A DNA stretch of 64,000 bases, taken from assembly GCA_033182465.1 (NCBI GenBank), contig CP137318.1, positions 3,224,001-3,288,000 of the forward strand. The letters run 5' to 3'. Position numbers and translations under genes: made by a program. Origin of the DNA: Sanghuangporus weigelae (Eukaryota > Basidiomycota > Agaricomycetes > Hymenochaetales > Hymenochaetaceae). This document shows, piece by piece, positions 1 to 14,149 of the stretch (positions within the stretch are counted from its first letter, which is position 1; each line of letters starts with the position of its first letter). A model generated the notes under the pieces. The model searched no databases. It saw only the letters and a list, made by a program, of their open reading frames with translations, and had not been told where the DNA came from.

Positions 1-1440
1 GAATGGGACGGAAGTACGGGATCTACAAGGATCATGCACGTCAGCGAGCTCGGTCGGCTCCGTGAACTAACCTCCGTGTTTGTGGCTGCGCATCATAAAG
101 TCCGGACGCGTCGTTTACATTTGTTTACACTCCGGAGCGCAGTTTAGCTTGTGATCGCAGCGCATTAATAGAGTGTGGGCAGGAGAGACGATCGTACATA
201 CAACCCAAGCGTCGTCAATCAGGAACGGAGCTGTCTTCTAAACATCCGCAAGATCCGTCAGTGGACGGACCGGACAAAAGTGCGAGTGCTTGGCATAGAA
301 GGATAAAAGAAGTGAAACGAACGAGGCGCGAGCTGCGCTTTTTCGAGTTTCGTAACTTTTCTCCCTACGAGTCTGACGCGCAGTCGTTGGAAGTAAGTAG
401 TTCTCGCTGGAAGATTTGGAAATGTAAGCGGGCTCTGAAGTCGGAGCGCCCGGTGCCATGCTTCCGAAGTGGGCCCTTGGTGCGTACCATATGTGAGCGC
501 AAAAGTGCTGCGCAACTCTCTGAAACTCTGAATAATTGTCCTGTCCCCTTGAATGAAGTAACACTTTGCTTCTTCAATGAACAAGGCATACAAAATACAT
601 AGTTCGCCAACATTGTCCACTCGGATCGTAATTTGATCATCAGCGCACACATCGACATCGTCGACAACCCATGTGGACAATCATCATTACTGCGCAGAGC
701 AGCGTGATTCATTCAGGGTAGCAGACCTGACCTGACTGAAAAACAGTAAATTCAAATTCCCTGCCCTGTACAGTGACTTGATTCTCAAACTCGAAGATTA
801 AAATTTCCTCTTTAAGACTGCTCTTTATTCATGTCCACAATAGAATAGAATAAAAGAAGAACTGCTATAAGAGTGAGTGAGTTGGTCATGACTGTCGCCG
901 AACTTGAACCCATAAAGGACAGAATGTTGTCTAGGAATGCAAGAAGGTGCTAAGTGTCGTCATCGAATTTTTACTTTGAAGATCAGAAATGAAACTTTTA
1001 CGGAAATTGCATAGGCAGTGCGGGCCTGGCCGGAAAAGTCTGGAGCGCTGACGTGGTTACCATTACTCTACGACAATCGTCATGAGCTCTGCCCTTGAAA
1101 GCATCGACGTATAGTGAGATTCTTTTTTCCTGCTTTACGAAGACCCAAGTAATAGTTGGGGAAGGTAATGGTAGGTAGGGATCAAGGCGCAGCACCTGAA
1201 TGACGAAATAAATTCAGTGATATCTATACTAAACTAAAAGGATGTGACTGTGTGACAGCGCAGCCACCGGTAAAACGGTAAGTGCCGTGGGAGAATGCAA
1301 CGAGCAGCGCCGCAGTCGTGCCCCTGTGTCCTCTCCTCTCACTCTCACTCTCACTCTCATTCCTACTACTGCGATCAGCCTCTCTTCGTCGACTACTAAG
1401 TCATCTTCCAGCGTAACTCACCCTCCTAAATATCCTAGAA
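1..1440. other. Upstream region without a supportable gene
   Basis: No conserved protein or RNA was recognised. Between about 240 and 710 both strands carry overlapping open frames of 108-140 codons, none of which resembles a known family or has a clear intron structure, so I do not call a gene. The last few hundred bases are probably promoter and leader of the zinc finger gene at 1441; they include a CTCACT-type simple repeat at about 1336-1361. Confidence 0.5.
1336..1361 (+). repeat. CTCACT simple repeat in leader
   Basis: A short pyrimidine-rich tandem repeat (units close to CTCACT, about four copies) lies 80 bases before the start codon of the zinc finger gene. CT-rich tracts are common in fungal promoters and leaders, so it may mark the transcription start zone. 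Confidence 0.6.
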
Positions 1441-2700
1441 ATGGAACAGTATATCTCTCCAGAGCTGCTCACAAGCAGCAATACGAAGCAGTCGCAGCAC
1501 GCGCAGCAACAGCAACACCAGCAACAGTTGCAGTTGCAGCAGCTCCAGCAGACAGCGGCCAATCTCGACTTCCTGTCCTTCACGAATCCGACCGACATCT
1601 TAGCGCCGCATCCTGACCTGTTCGAGTCAGAATTAGACTCGTCTCTTGCGGGTTTCGATCCTCTCCAGCTGCAGTCGCTCATCATCGAACAGCCGGACGC
1701 GTTCAATTTCCTACGCTCCGACACGCCGACTTGTGGCCCTCCCTCAACGATTACTGTTAGTTCTGAGTCTGCATCGGCGTATGAGACTCTCTCGTCGTAC
1801 TCAGAGTCATTCTACAATCAAGCATCGTCGAACTACTCGTTCCCTTTCGACCTTGATATGGATTTCGCACGTGCATCTCTCAGCGCCCATAGTGATTACG
1901 GATCGGCATCTGCCGCTCGGAACACCGCCTCCGGCTTGGCTGCCGACGCCACGTCGGACTATTCATACGAAGTGTCAAGGCACTCGCCCGCCAGTAGTGG
2001 TTCTGGGTCGGGCAGCATCTCGCTCGACGAGTTTGCTCAACCATCGCCGAGGCCTGTGAATCAGAATTCTACCGTCTACTCAGGCTACGATACACGGTCG
2101 GACTACTACCCAATTAGCTCCAGCCATCCGTCATTGGCAATCACCCCCTCTGCGATTTCAGCTCGCGCGCAGACTGCCCAAGTGCAACCTCCTCAGGCAC
2201 GCGCACCGAGTCCAGTGGGTGCGAATCTCGCAATGTCGTTGTTACCTCGAATTTCGTCTCGTAATGACAATCACTCGGTGTCGCGCCTTCATCCGGTAGC
2301 GCAGATGCCAGCACATCAGAATAGCTCGCGGCATCTTGGGAATGAATCTTTTGAAGATCCACGCAAGAAGTATCAGTGCAATCAATGCTCACGCGCTTTT
2401 GCCAGAGCGTATAATCTCAAGACCCACATGGCGACGCATGATCCTTTGCGCCCCAAACCATTCGTCTGTTCTCACGTTGGGTGCGGTCGTTCATTCTCCC
2501 GCAAGCATGATTTGGGCCGTCACTTAGTGTCAATTCATCGAGATGAGTCCGCTGCGAGTGGCTCCATGTATGATTATGGTAGCGATAGTGGTAGCTCTAA
2601 TGGAGAGCCGCGCATCGGTGTCAAGGACGGCATGCATAGATGTGATGTCTGCGGTAAGAGCGGTCCAAAGAAGTGCTCCTGCAAGCATGACGGCAAATAA
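1441..2700 (+). CDS. C2H2 zinc finger transcription factor, Crz1-like
   Basis: Single-exon frame of 419 codons. The first 300 residues are low complexity: a Gln-rich stretch near residues 15-40, then Ser/Pro/Tyr-rich sequence. Two adjacent C2H2 fingers follow near residues 312-365: CNQC...H-x3-H (with FARAYNLKTHMATH) and a second finger with C-x4-C spacing (CSHVGCGRSFSRKHDLGRH-x4-H). The pair, with the RKHDLGRH helix, resembles the calcineurin-responsive Crz1 family, whose members enter the nucleus after dephosphorylation and activate stress and calcium genes. A compact Cys cluster near the C terminus (CDVCGKSGPKKCSCKHD) may bind another zinc ion. The ATG at 1441 is chosen because the Gln-rich N terminus follows directly. 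I do not see an obvious PxIxIT calcineurin docking motif, so the Crz1 assignment rests on the fingers. Another C2H2 factor of this architecture is possible. Confidence 0.8.
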   Translation: MEQYISPELLTSSNTKQSQHAQQQQHQQQLQLQQLQQTAANLDFLSFTNPTDILAPHPDLFESELDSSLAGFDPLQLQSLIIEQPDAFNFLRSDTPTCGPPSTITVSSESASAYETLSSYSESFYNQASSNYSFPFDLDMDFARASLSAHSDYGSASAARNTASGLAADATSDYSYEVSRHSPASSGSGSGSISLDEFAQPSPRPVNQNSTVYSGYDTRSDYYPISSSHPSLAITPSAISARAQTAQVQPPQARAPSPVGANLAMSLLPRISSRNDNHSVSRLHPVAQMPAHQNSSRHLGNESFEDPRKKYQCNQCSRAFARAYNLKTHMATHDPLRPKPFVCSHVGCGRSFSRKHDLGRHLVSIHRDESAASGSMYDYGSDSGSSNGEPRIGVKDGMHRCDVCGKSGPKKCSCKHDGK

Positions 2701-3628
2701 TTGTTTGGTCAAGTGTCGCTTCGCTAAACTACTTGTGAGTCTCATTCTCTCAAATATAATTTTATTTTTCTAATTGAGCATCGCAATAGGATGATTGTCC
2801 CAATTCTGTCCGTCGTTAGAAGAACGACGTCGGACGACGGGTCGTGATTCGATCTGTACCCTTATTCCAGGCTTCCGCTTTTGTGTCACGTATCGTACCG
2901 TTCAGACACCAGGCTGGGCCCAGCGACGAACGTGATCAAACGGCCCTGGAGAAGGCGGCCTTATTCCCGCCTTCATTCGCGTTTGTCATCTGCGAAACAA
3001 TATGCGTCTTTCCTTTCCTTGTTCTCAATCACCTCGGTTACTATTCTTCGTTTTCGTTCCTTTTAAACGAGTTGCTTTGTTTTCTTGGTTACTGCTAATA
3101 TTTTCACTCCTTCTCATTTATGGTATCTCAACTCTCAACTCTCTTGATTAATTATACCTGCTTTGTGACCTTCGAAGCGAAGCTATTGTGGATCTTCGTA
3201 ACTAAACAAAACCTACCAACAATAACAAGAAATATTTTATTTATGTAAATTGTACTGATCGCCAAAATTTGACCGCTGTGAAAGAGATTAAGTACAAAAG
3301 GAAATAAGCATAATTGTCGAGTGACGTGTATGTCGAGTTTACCTCCGAGGTCTCAGATACGTTACTTCTCTTCAAGACAGCGTTTTCTCAGTTATAATCT
3401 GTTGATGGAACAAATGAAACTCGTACTCGTATAAGGGCGCGGTCATCTCAGGTTCAGGGGGGCCTAGGACCAGTAAGAAAAACCTGTACATTGATCTGCA
3501 TTGCTACATTGAAACTCATATGATATGTATATACATGGGAAAGAAAACAAAAAGGCGAGACAACTAAACGCCGACCCTGAATAAAAACAAATCAATACAC
3601 TGATTTCAAAGGATGTACTGTGCTATGC
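2701..3628. other. Convergent 3' region, zinc finger gene and MCM5
   Basis: This 0.9 kb gap lies between two convergent genes and should hold both 3' untranslated regions and terminators. It is T-rich on the plus strand near 2750-2770 and has AT-rich tracts near 3180-3250. Short open frames at 2844-3098 show no family resemblance. No RNA gene or repeat was seen. Confidence 0.5.
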
Positions 3629-6462
<2,834 letters not shown>

Positions 6463-6986
6463 TGTAATGAGGATGAAGTACGCGGAGTGTAAGTAGGAAG
6501 AGATGAAAGAGAAAAGCGCGTCGTTTGCTACTGGCACGAAACGCCATCTGACCTACCCTGAACACTCGTGTCTGACTTTCCCACGATCAGTAACAATTCT
6601 CTCTTACTATTGTGTCACACTTATACTCTAAGATTAATGATTACTACATAGTAAACCCTAGGATGATCACGCAAGCCTCTAGCTAGCGTACTTGGGTCCA
6701 GCGGCTACCTGTCCTAGGGACTGCGCTCGGAGTCAGGGGCCTGGCGCAGCTTCCATACCTTCTATTCACGCTTCCTGTGTAGTTGCAAGAGTTCACATCA
6801 TGTAGAACAAGCGCTGTTTCAGGGCTCTTCTGCTTATATTCGCGCTTGACTCATACCTCCTGGCAAGTTATAAAGATCGGCTACTCTGCTATCTTGCTTG
6901 TACAGTCGACTACAGGACACTAGACTTGTAAGTAATCTACCGGTGTCACTTTGAAATCAGCGCGCTGATCAAATCCAGACACTCGT
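6463..6986. other. Upstream region of MCM5 and of the RT element
   Basis: About 0.5 kb with no gene. It should contain the MCM5 promoter at its left side. The right part, from about 6650, looks different and GC-richer and may belong to the 5' end of the retroelement, but I could not find terminal repeats that would set a border. Confidence 0.4.
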
Positions 6987-9287
6987 ATGCGGATATCTAC
7001 TGGGGGCGACAGACTAGATTATCAGCCAACATGGGCTCGAGAATGTGCGGAAGACCCAGAAGTTGACGTTAACCTGGCTGAAATAAGCGTCTTGCACTTC
7101 TCCGATGTCGAGGGACCAACCGAGCTACGGCCCCCATGCGCGAAATTCAACCAGAGCACCTGTCTATCCCAAGCTACCTGTCGTAGCCCCCATGTTTGTA
7201 ATAAATGCTTCTCGGCAGAACATCCCGCCTTCCTCTGCGCCGACAAATCCGTTCGTACGCGTTCCCGCACAAGAAAGAGTAAAATGTGGAGTGAAAATGT
7301 ATCGTATACTCCTTGTGCAAAAATCTCGCTCGATGCGCAACCACTTCCTAGACCACCACCCCGCAACAAGCTCCCGCCTGATCTTGTTCGAGTCGTAGAT
7401 GAGCATCCGGAGCTTTTCAAGATCGTCACTTCGATAGATGTGGATACCCTCGAGGCCCTTTTATCAACTCATCCAAATCGGCCGCACGTCGAATCGGTCA
7501 TTATCTCATTGAGAGAAGGATTTTGGCCATATGCAGGCATTCCAGAACAGTTGCCGGATGAATCCCGGAGACAAAGGCGATATCATGGACCGAAGCAGGA
7601 CTTTCTGGCAAAATACGTCGAAAAGGAGGTTGGATCGCAGAGATTCTCTCATCCTTTCGGAAGGAGGCTTTTGAAAGGTATGGCGGCCATGCCGATTCAC
7701 GTAGCACGAGGGCAAAGCGGAAAGCTCCGTTTAATTTACGACCACAGTGCTGGCGAGAACTCGTTGAATTCGCTTATCCCGAAATCCGAAAGGAGCGCTG
7801 CGACAGACAGGATTGATGCTCTTATTCGCATTTTGCGTAATCGCGAACTCGACCCGACCAAGGTGACGCTCTTCAAGTCCGACGTATCACACGCCTTCCG
7901 TATCCTACCCATGTCGCCATACTGGCAAGCATTGCAAGCAGTCAAAATCAATGGCCAGTATTACATAGATAGGTGCAACACTTTTGGAAATGCAGCTTCT
8001 CAACGACTTTTTTGTGCATTCTATTCACTCGTCCTATGGATTGCTGAGAACATCTGGCGGCTGCCCGACATCTGCTGCTACGTAGATGACAATTTTTCCT
8101 GGGACTTTGCCTCTCGTATGAAGGATTACAAGGGAAAACGATATCCGAAAAGGTTACCGGAAAAACAGGCCCGTTTGCTCGAGCTTTGGGATTTGCTTGG
8201 TATTCCACATGCTCCGAAGAAGCAGGAGTACGGTTCAGTTCTGTCTATTATTGGGTTTCGAGTGGACCTAAAGCGTATGCGCGTCGCTGCATCCGAGGAT
8301 CGTCTGAAAAGAATCATCGGGACCATATCTGAATTCCGTTCCTCATCGGCCATGACATTACACGAGTGTCAAAAGCTTGCAGGCTCTATAAATTGGATTA
8401 TCGAGGTCAATCCACTCCTCCGTCCGGGAATTGATTCGTTGCATAGGGAGATGGCGAAGGTCGATCAGTCGAATAGCAGTGCACAGGTAGCGATGACGAA
8501 GCGGATTGTCTCCGACTTACAGTGGCTCTCGGATTTACTCCAGGAATCGAAAGGGATACATTTCACCAGTACCATCTCTTGGGGACCAGATCAAGCTTTC
8601 CAGACTGCTTACGTTTGCGCATCCAGTGAAGGTTTTGGCATTTGGTTTCCTTCCAGCAAGCAAGCCTTTTATCATAGGTATCAACGTCCAGTGTCAGCAT
8701 CCTTCGTTTCAGACATACATATATTCGCTATTGCCTGCGCAATTGATAGGGCCGTGAAGATGTGGAATAGAAATTTGGAAGGGCGACCAGGAAGGCTCTC
8801 CATTTTAACTCTCGACAAACCAACCGTCGCTGTGTTTGGTCAGCTACGTGCACGGGATGAACTGCGGGACACTCTGCTTCTCGCTTTGGAGTTGTTGGTC
8901 GGAGCAGACATCGACTTCCTCGTATCGCAGACAGGGAAGCAAGGCGACTTTGCTTTCGTTTCCCGCCTTTCACACGAGTCCAAGGATGTCATCGACACTC
9001 TGTATTCAGACATGAGCATCACCATTAGAGAACTCAATCTCCCCACGGAACTTGCGAGACGAGCTGGATGGAAGACAGACCCACCCAAACGCCGCATTTC
9101 ATCCCGCTGCAAGTCAATTAGCGCTGTCTCGCGTGAGCCGGACATTTTACGCAGTAAGGAGTCCAGAGCACGCGCATCTGAACACGGAGGAATGATTTCG
9201 GAGAAGGGGGAGTCTGGATTTATCAAGACGAATCTACGGGCTATAGGCGAAGATTTAGCTAGACGGCTCACATACAGTTTCAGATGA
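6987..9287 (+). mobile_element. DIRS-like retrotransposon fossil, reverse transcriptase frame
   Basis: A single frame of 766 codons with the layout of the Gag/RT/RNase H part of DIRS or Ngaro type tyrosine-recombinase retroelements. Near residues 50-80 there is a Cys/His cluster of the kind found in their Gag-like leaders. From about residue 130 a conserved stretch leads into the reverse transcriptase, with LRLIYDHSAGENSLN, FKSDVSHAFRILPMSP and the catalytic-type CYVDDNFSWD. The later part (ECQKLAGSINWIIEVNPLLRP) is the thumb/connection region typical of DIRS elements, followed by a weakly conserved RNase H-like end. The frame looks whole. No tyrosine recombinase frame and no inverted or split direct repeats were seen in the flanks, so the element seems incomplete as a mobile unit. 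The uninterrupted frame suggests a fairly recent insertion or a retained host role. Confidence 0.75.
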
Positions 9288-9410
9288 ACGTAATATTGCC
9301 TTGTATTCTTTACCCATATCCGAGCATGATCGACATAGCTATTTTTGGGCGCCGTCAATCCTTGTTCGTTGCAGACACATATATAATATTGTTTTCTTGG
9401 TTCCCGACAA

Positions 9411-10356
9411 ATGCCACTGAACGTGCCAGGCCTTCTTGCTCCCTTCCAGCTTCTCTTTCGCCCTTACCTTCTACTGCCATCTTTGGTGATAAAAGGTGTG
9501 GAAAGCATCTCGTAGAGTTTTGCCATATACTGAATATGCATCCTTGAAGTCAAGACTTACGATGTCTAGATTTCCACGTACTTTACAAGGCTGGGTACCG
9601 TGGAGCGGTGATTGACAAAGATAACTGTCTAGTGCGTATGCTACTTCTGGCTGTCGGTCCTAGCTGAAAAGTGACCGTACATTAGACTATACCATACGAA
9701 GATTCTCTTGTGCCGGAGCTCAAGGTGCGCAAAGACTTGCTGTATCACCTATCTTTTACGATCCAGAGCCTCTAGGATGCTTGGGAGGAATGTAAGACCG
9801 TCTTTGGTGCTGAGAACATACTCGTTGTAAGCAACTCTGCTGGCACTCATCTGGATCCTGGGGGTATCGAGGTGAGATATGCAACTACAATGTCAAATTG
9901 ACGTTTCTGACGGAGAAAAACCAGGCCGAATCCGTGTCGCACCATTTAGGTGTCCCTGTTTTGCGCCACGGTACCATGAAGCCAGGCTACGCCTGTATCA
10001 GCGCCATAAGAGCATACTTCGCCTCGCTCCCACAACCCATCCCCGATTCTGCTTTATTCATTGTTGGTGACCGAATATTTACAGACGTTATACTCGCAAA
10101 TCGAATGTGCCGTTACACGCGATATTTTCCTCGGAGACCCGCTGTAGGTTCGATACAACAGGACAAAATGACCGGAGCTTCTTGGGAAACGCTATCTGAA
10201 AATGGCCGCAGAGGCCCTTTATCCATACATGTAGAGCGGATCTGGCAGAAGGACTCGACTGCGATGCGGTACTTGGAAAACAAACTTGTTGGTCTGGTCC
10301 GCCGGTGGAATAAAGTGGAAGTCGAGGACGCTCATAAATTATTCGTCCGAAGTTGA
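9411..10356 (+). CDS. GEP4: Mitochondrial phosphatidylglycerophosphatase Gep4
   Basis: Gep4 is a HAD-family phosphatase of the mitochondrial inner membrane that dephosphorylates phosphatidylglycerophosphate in cardiolipin synthesis. Read across introns, the product starts MPLNVPGLLAPFQLLFRPYL at 9411. It continues with the exon around 9570-9632 holding the nucleophile motif DKDNCLV, then TIPYEDSLVPELK (from about 9687), DAWEECKTVFGAENILVVSN (from about 9776), and SVSHHLGVPVLRH-x5-PGY and VGDRIFTDVILANRM (from 9926). The end GPLSIHVERIW...RYLENKLVGLVRRW also fits the family. About 25 residues after NRM are not typical and may be an insertion or an unrecognised intron. Exons are short and bounded by GT/AG sites. 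The stop lies 174 bases from the convergent Spt21-like gene. Confidence 0.88.
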
Positions 10357-10530
10357 TTGTATTATGCTGTGTATGCCTATATACAGAAGTTTGCAGATGC
10401 AGATAGAAATGAAAGTTTGCGTGGTCTACGGTCTACATTCTGGGATCCACATCCGGATAGCAATACCGCTCTTTTGGGAGACGGAGAAAATGCAGGAAAT
10501 ACAAGAAATGAATAAATACGAGGAGTTATT

Positions 10531-13500
10531 TTATACTAAACATCCCTGCAATAAGTCCTGAAGGTTGGTTGCCGCTAAACTCGCGGGATCTTGATCATCG
10601 CATGTTTCAGGAGATGGTTCGGCTGTTTCAGCCTTCGAACCGATGACAAGGTCTGCGTCGTAGTTCAAGTCGAGAGCTTGGTCAGAGGTCACTGAAAGCC
10701 AGCTCTGATGCTGGTCTTCGGGCATCCTGTTGTTCGTCGAATTCTCATCCACGCGCAGATCCGGAGGGATGTTATTGAAGAGAGAATTTAAGAAGTTCCA
10801 TCCTTCGGAAAAGTCCTCTTGCCCAAGTCCATTCTGTAGCGCCTCGAATGCTGCGATTTGTGATGAACCTTCCTCCCCGGTAATATTGAACAAAGGGGCG
10901 AACGGATCGTTTAGATCTGGGACATTCATATACTCAGAGTTGTCGACCATATTCATTCCAAACTGTACGGTGTTGTCGAAGGTGGTCAGGAAGTTCGACT
11001 GCCCATCATTTTCGGCAGGTGAAGGGTGATTCGAGTTCTCGAGTTCCGAAGCAACCGCCGGCGAATCAACTTCCGATATATCGGACGACGGTATATCTGA
11101 GCAAGGCAGATCGTTCCCATCCACGGGAACAATGGATGGACTGGAAGGAGGTGGAGGCGACGACGGCGGTAGATCAAGAGACGACCAATCATGTATCTTG
11201 CCAAAGTTCATTACCGAAGAATCCGACCGTACCGAGGGCGTCTGAATGGAAATACTGCTGTCCAGAACACCATCGCTACTTGCGATTGGAAGTGAACTAG
11301 GAAGTTCGTTTTCTGAAGTTTTGGTATTTCTCCTTGTTGGAGTGGGTGACGGAGGCATATCCTCTTCCTCATCTTCTGCGAATAGTTGCCGTGGTTTGAT
11401 ACCAGATGCCGTCCTTGTATTGGATGGCGTTGGTGTGAATAAAGACGAGAAATTCGCAGAATCATTCGGAGTTCTCTTTGCTGACTTCAGCGGAGTCGAT
11501 GGCGGAGTCCTGCGAACAGAAGGTCGAAGAGGTGAAGTTTGAAAGGCCTGAAATAAGGTCGCTAGTCGGGACTTTCCTATAGGTGATGTATACGCGAAAA
11601 TTGGAGCTTTTCCGGGAGAGCTGCGAGAGCAAGTGTGCATATTCTCTGGAATCGATGATGCATTACTCGAGCTGGATACAGGCAAGGTTGACTGATCCAG
11701 CGGACGACCATCGTTGGGCATGCTGACAGTACGTCTCATTGTGCCTTTCCCTCCAAGCCGACTCAAACTTTTCGATTTGCTCTGCTTTTTTGACCGCGTT
11801 CTGTTTCCACCACCGTTGCTTTCATCCAGAATATCGGGTTTGAGAGGTGGCGCCGGAGGTGGTACACCTTTAGCCCAGTCGGGAAGGACATAAGGGCCCT
11901 TTCGAACACTGTCAACTGAAGTATCTTGTCGTAAAGAACGGAAGACAAATGGCTGTTCATTACGCTTGATGAAAGAAGATGAAGCCGCTTCTGAGGAAGC
12001 AATGGGCGGTTTTTCACCCCAGAGCGTACCATCAGAACGTACGCGAAGACCACCCCAGCCCCTATTGAGACGTATACCACTGAGATCTTCGGCTGAAGGT
12101 TTCGTTTGAGACACACTCGTTGCGACCCTTCTGTTCTGAGAAGTTTGCTCGGCATGAGTCGCGTTACTGAGTTTTCTCTTTCTCGTGTGGTTGCCAGATG
12201 CAGAGGCTCTTTTCGTATCTCCCTGATCCGAAATTGTTTTCAATTGGTCACCAGGAGCTCCTACGTTGATTCGAGCTGATCCTAACGGCGACAAGCGTCC
12301 GGCCGACTTCGATTTCGAGTCCTTTGCATTTGTTATAGGAGGCTCAGGCCGTGGTCTCTGGTTCTCCTTGTCTTCTAGACGGTCTGATTCATTATCGGGT
12401 TTTACGGTGTTTACTATAGCTCGCTCTGTGCACTCGGTGAGAGGAGGGTCCGTGTCTGATACGGGATTCGGGGCGGGACTGGGCTGCTTTTGTTGAGCCT
12501 CTGCATACGCCAGATACGCTCGAAGAAAGGAGACCAATTCGGGGCTAGGTGCCAAGCTTCCCTGAGAGGAAGAGTTGCCTGTGTTGGTCGGATCAGAGGA
12601 TACAGAAGACAATGCCGCCAACATGACAGCGGATTCCGGAATATCAGGTGCCTCAGTCGTACCGTATGGTCGAATTGTACTTGAAGAAGCGATGCTCTCA
12701 ACATCGGAGCTTGGCAGTGTATCAGAGCTGATAGGCTCCGAAGATCCATCATAGTTAATATCCTCGGAGCTCTGACTAGATGGTAGTTCCGATGGCTCAG
12801 CCGTAGAATCCCGGCTCGAAATATTTTCCTTCTCCACACCTTTGCTTCTCTCTGGAGCTCGCGAGTATCTGCGCTTTGGTGGTCCGATGTATGGTGTTGG
12901 CAGCTGGTGCGCTCGCGTTGCATGGGTGGGATTCGGTTTTCGCGATTCTTTCGTGGCCCTAGGAACCTCATGAGGGTGTGGCTGAGCATGAGAAACGGAT
13001 AAACGTTCGTTGAACGACGGCAAAGGCAATGGATTAAAGGTAAGATATGGTTGATTTCCCGTGGTACGCTTTGAGTTGATTTTCGTCCTTTCTGAACACG
13101 AAACGTTATGAGGCGTGTCAGACACCGCATGCATGGCTGCCGGAGCCACCTTCGTTATCGATTAGTGCTAGTTCATTTATTTCACTGCAAAGCTAGCGCA
13201 CCTGTCGCAAAGACACGACAACTTCGAGAGCGTCTTCATTCTGACCACAGTCAACTAAAGTGCCCGTGACCATGATTGTATCCTGTGCGTAAGGCGAGAG
13301 AATATTAGAAAGCAGCCCCATGCCCACTGCCACTCCCCCTGATTGGCCATGTCGATTCTTTGACATGAGATCTTCTAATGGATCGAGAATATAGAATGAG
13401 AAGTCTCTCGTCGCATCGGGGCTAAGTTCGGGACTGGCAAGGACAGAGAATCAGATCAGGTAGTTCAGTGAAGAACATCACAAAAGATCACAACTCACCT

Positions 13501-13719
13501 TGAGCGACATATTGCAAGAGCACATGCTTTGAGTGAGGCGCGGCCATGCGTCACGGGCAGGCTGGATGATGACGAACTATCTACAGGAAGAAGTGGTACT
13601 TTCTGAGGTGCCTTGGCAAGGATGTACTGAGGGGATGTATTGACTGTATACAAAACCCGCACTGCCCCGTAGTATTCATGATTAGCATGGTCGACATAGG
13701 CATACCATAATCTGGACAT
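10531..13719 (-). CDS. Ams2/Spt21-like histone gene regulator
   Basis: Three exons: 13719 to about 13500, about 13440-13201 and about 13149-10531. The spliced N-terminal 150 residues read VRVLYTVN...QYILAKAP, then ACALAICRSSPEL, DFSFYILDP, GVAVGMGLLSNIL and MVTGTLVDC...LEVVVSLRQV. This order matches, as I recall it, the conserved N-terminal domain of Spt21 (yeast) and Ams2 (fission yeast), nuclear proteins that drive S-phase histone gene transcription. The remaining 870 residues are disordered and Ser/Pro-rich. They include a motif TLWGEKPP, a proline patch PDWAKGVPPPAPPLKP and an acidic C-terminal part. I see no GATA-type zinc finger, which fission yeast Ams2 has, so the protein is closer to Spt21 in layout. 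The ATG at 13719 begins the conserved domain almost at once. Family assignment is from memory of the domain and is moderately sure. Confidence 0.65.
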
Positions 13720-14149
13720 AACTCACACGAGACTTCAGGCATCTCTCAGCACGCGTTGGCTGGTGGTGTGTGGTTGCATTCAAAGCCGAGAACACCGTGC
13801 GGCACACGAATAACATGACGCGCACGTGATATACAAGACGCGTGTCCCGTGAGCGCGACAACTTACACAGACAGACACAGACAGACACAGACACAATTTA
13901 TATCTCATATACTCAACTTGCTCAGTATCCTGAAAAAAAAAGGTATCCATTCGTACGTCATAACCTAATTTACATGACATGATCGTCTCGAACAAAGGCA
14001 TGAATGAATATCTACATCGGCGAAGTAAAAAGTGAATAGGGACTCGTCCAGTTCCCGAAAGATGAGTAGTACAACATGAACCAAGTGACCATTGCGTATA
14101 AGTTTAATAGATAAGATGATAGAAGGAATGGAGAACGTGGATAAAAACT
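13720..14149. other. Gap between Spt21-like gene start and OPT gene end
   Basis: Holds the promoter and leader of the Spt21-like gene (right to left) and the 3' end of the OPT transporter gene. The only structure seen is a CAGACA-type simple repeat at 13865-13894. Confidence 0.5.
13865..13894 (+). repeat. ACACAGACAG simple repeat
   Basis: About three copies of a ten-base unit, ACACAGACAG, in the upstream region of the Spt21-like gene. It is likely a microsatellite that varies in length between strains. Confidence 0.7.

Noticed and set aside
238-712. Overlapping open frames of 108-140 codons on both strands
   Set aside because: They overlap each other in several frames, have no recognisable motif, and no splice structure supports one over another.
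9288-10530. A tyrosine recombinase partner for the RT element
   Set aside because: The region is fully explained by the GEP4 exons and the start of the next gene's 3' region; no recombinase motif was seen.
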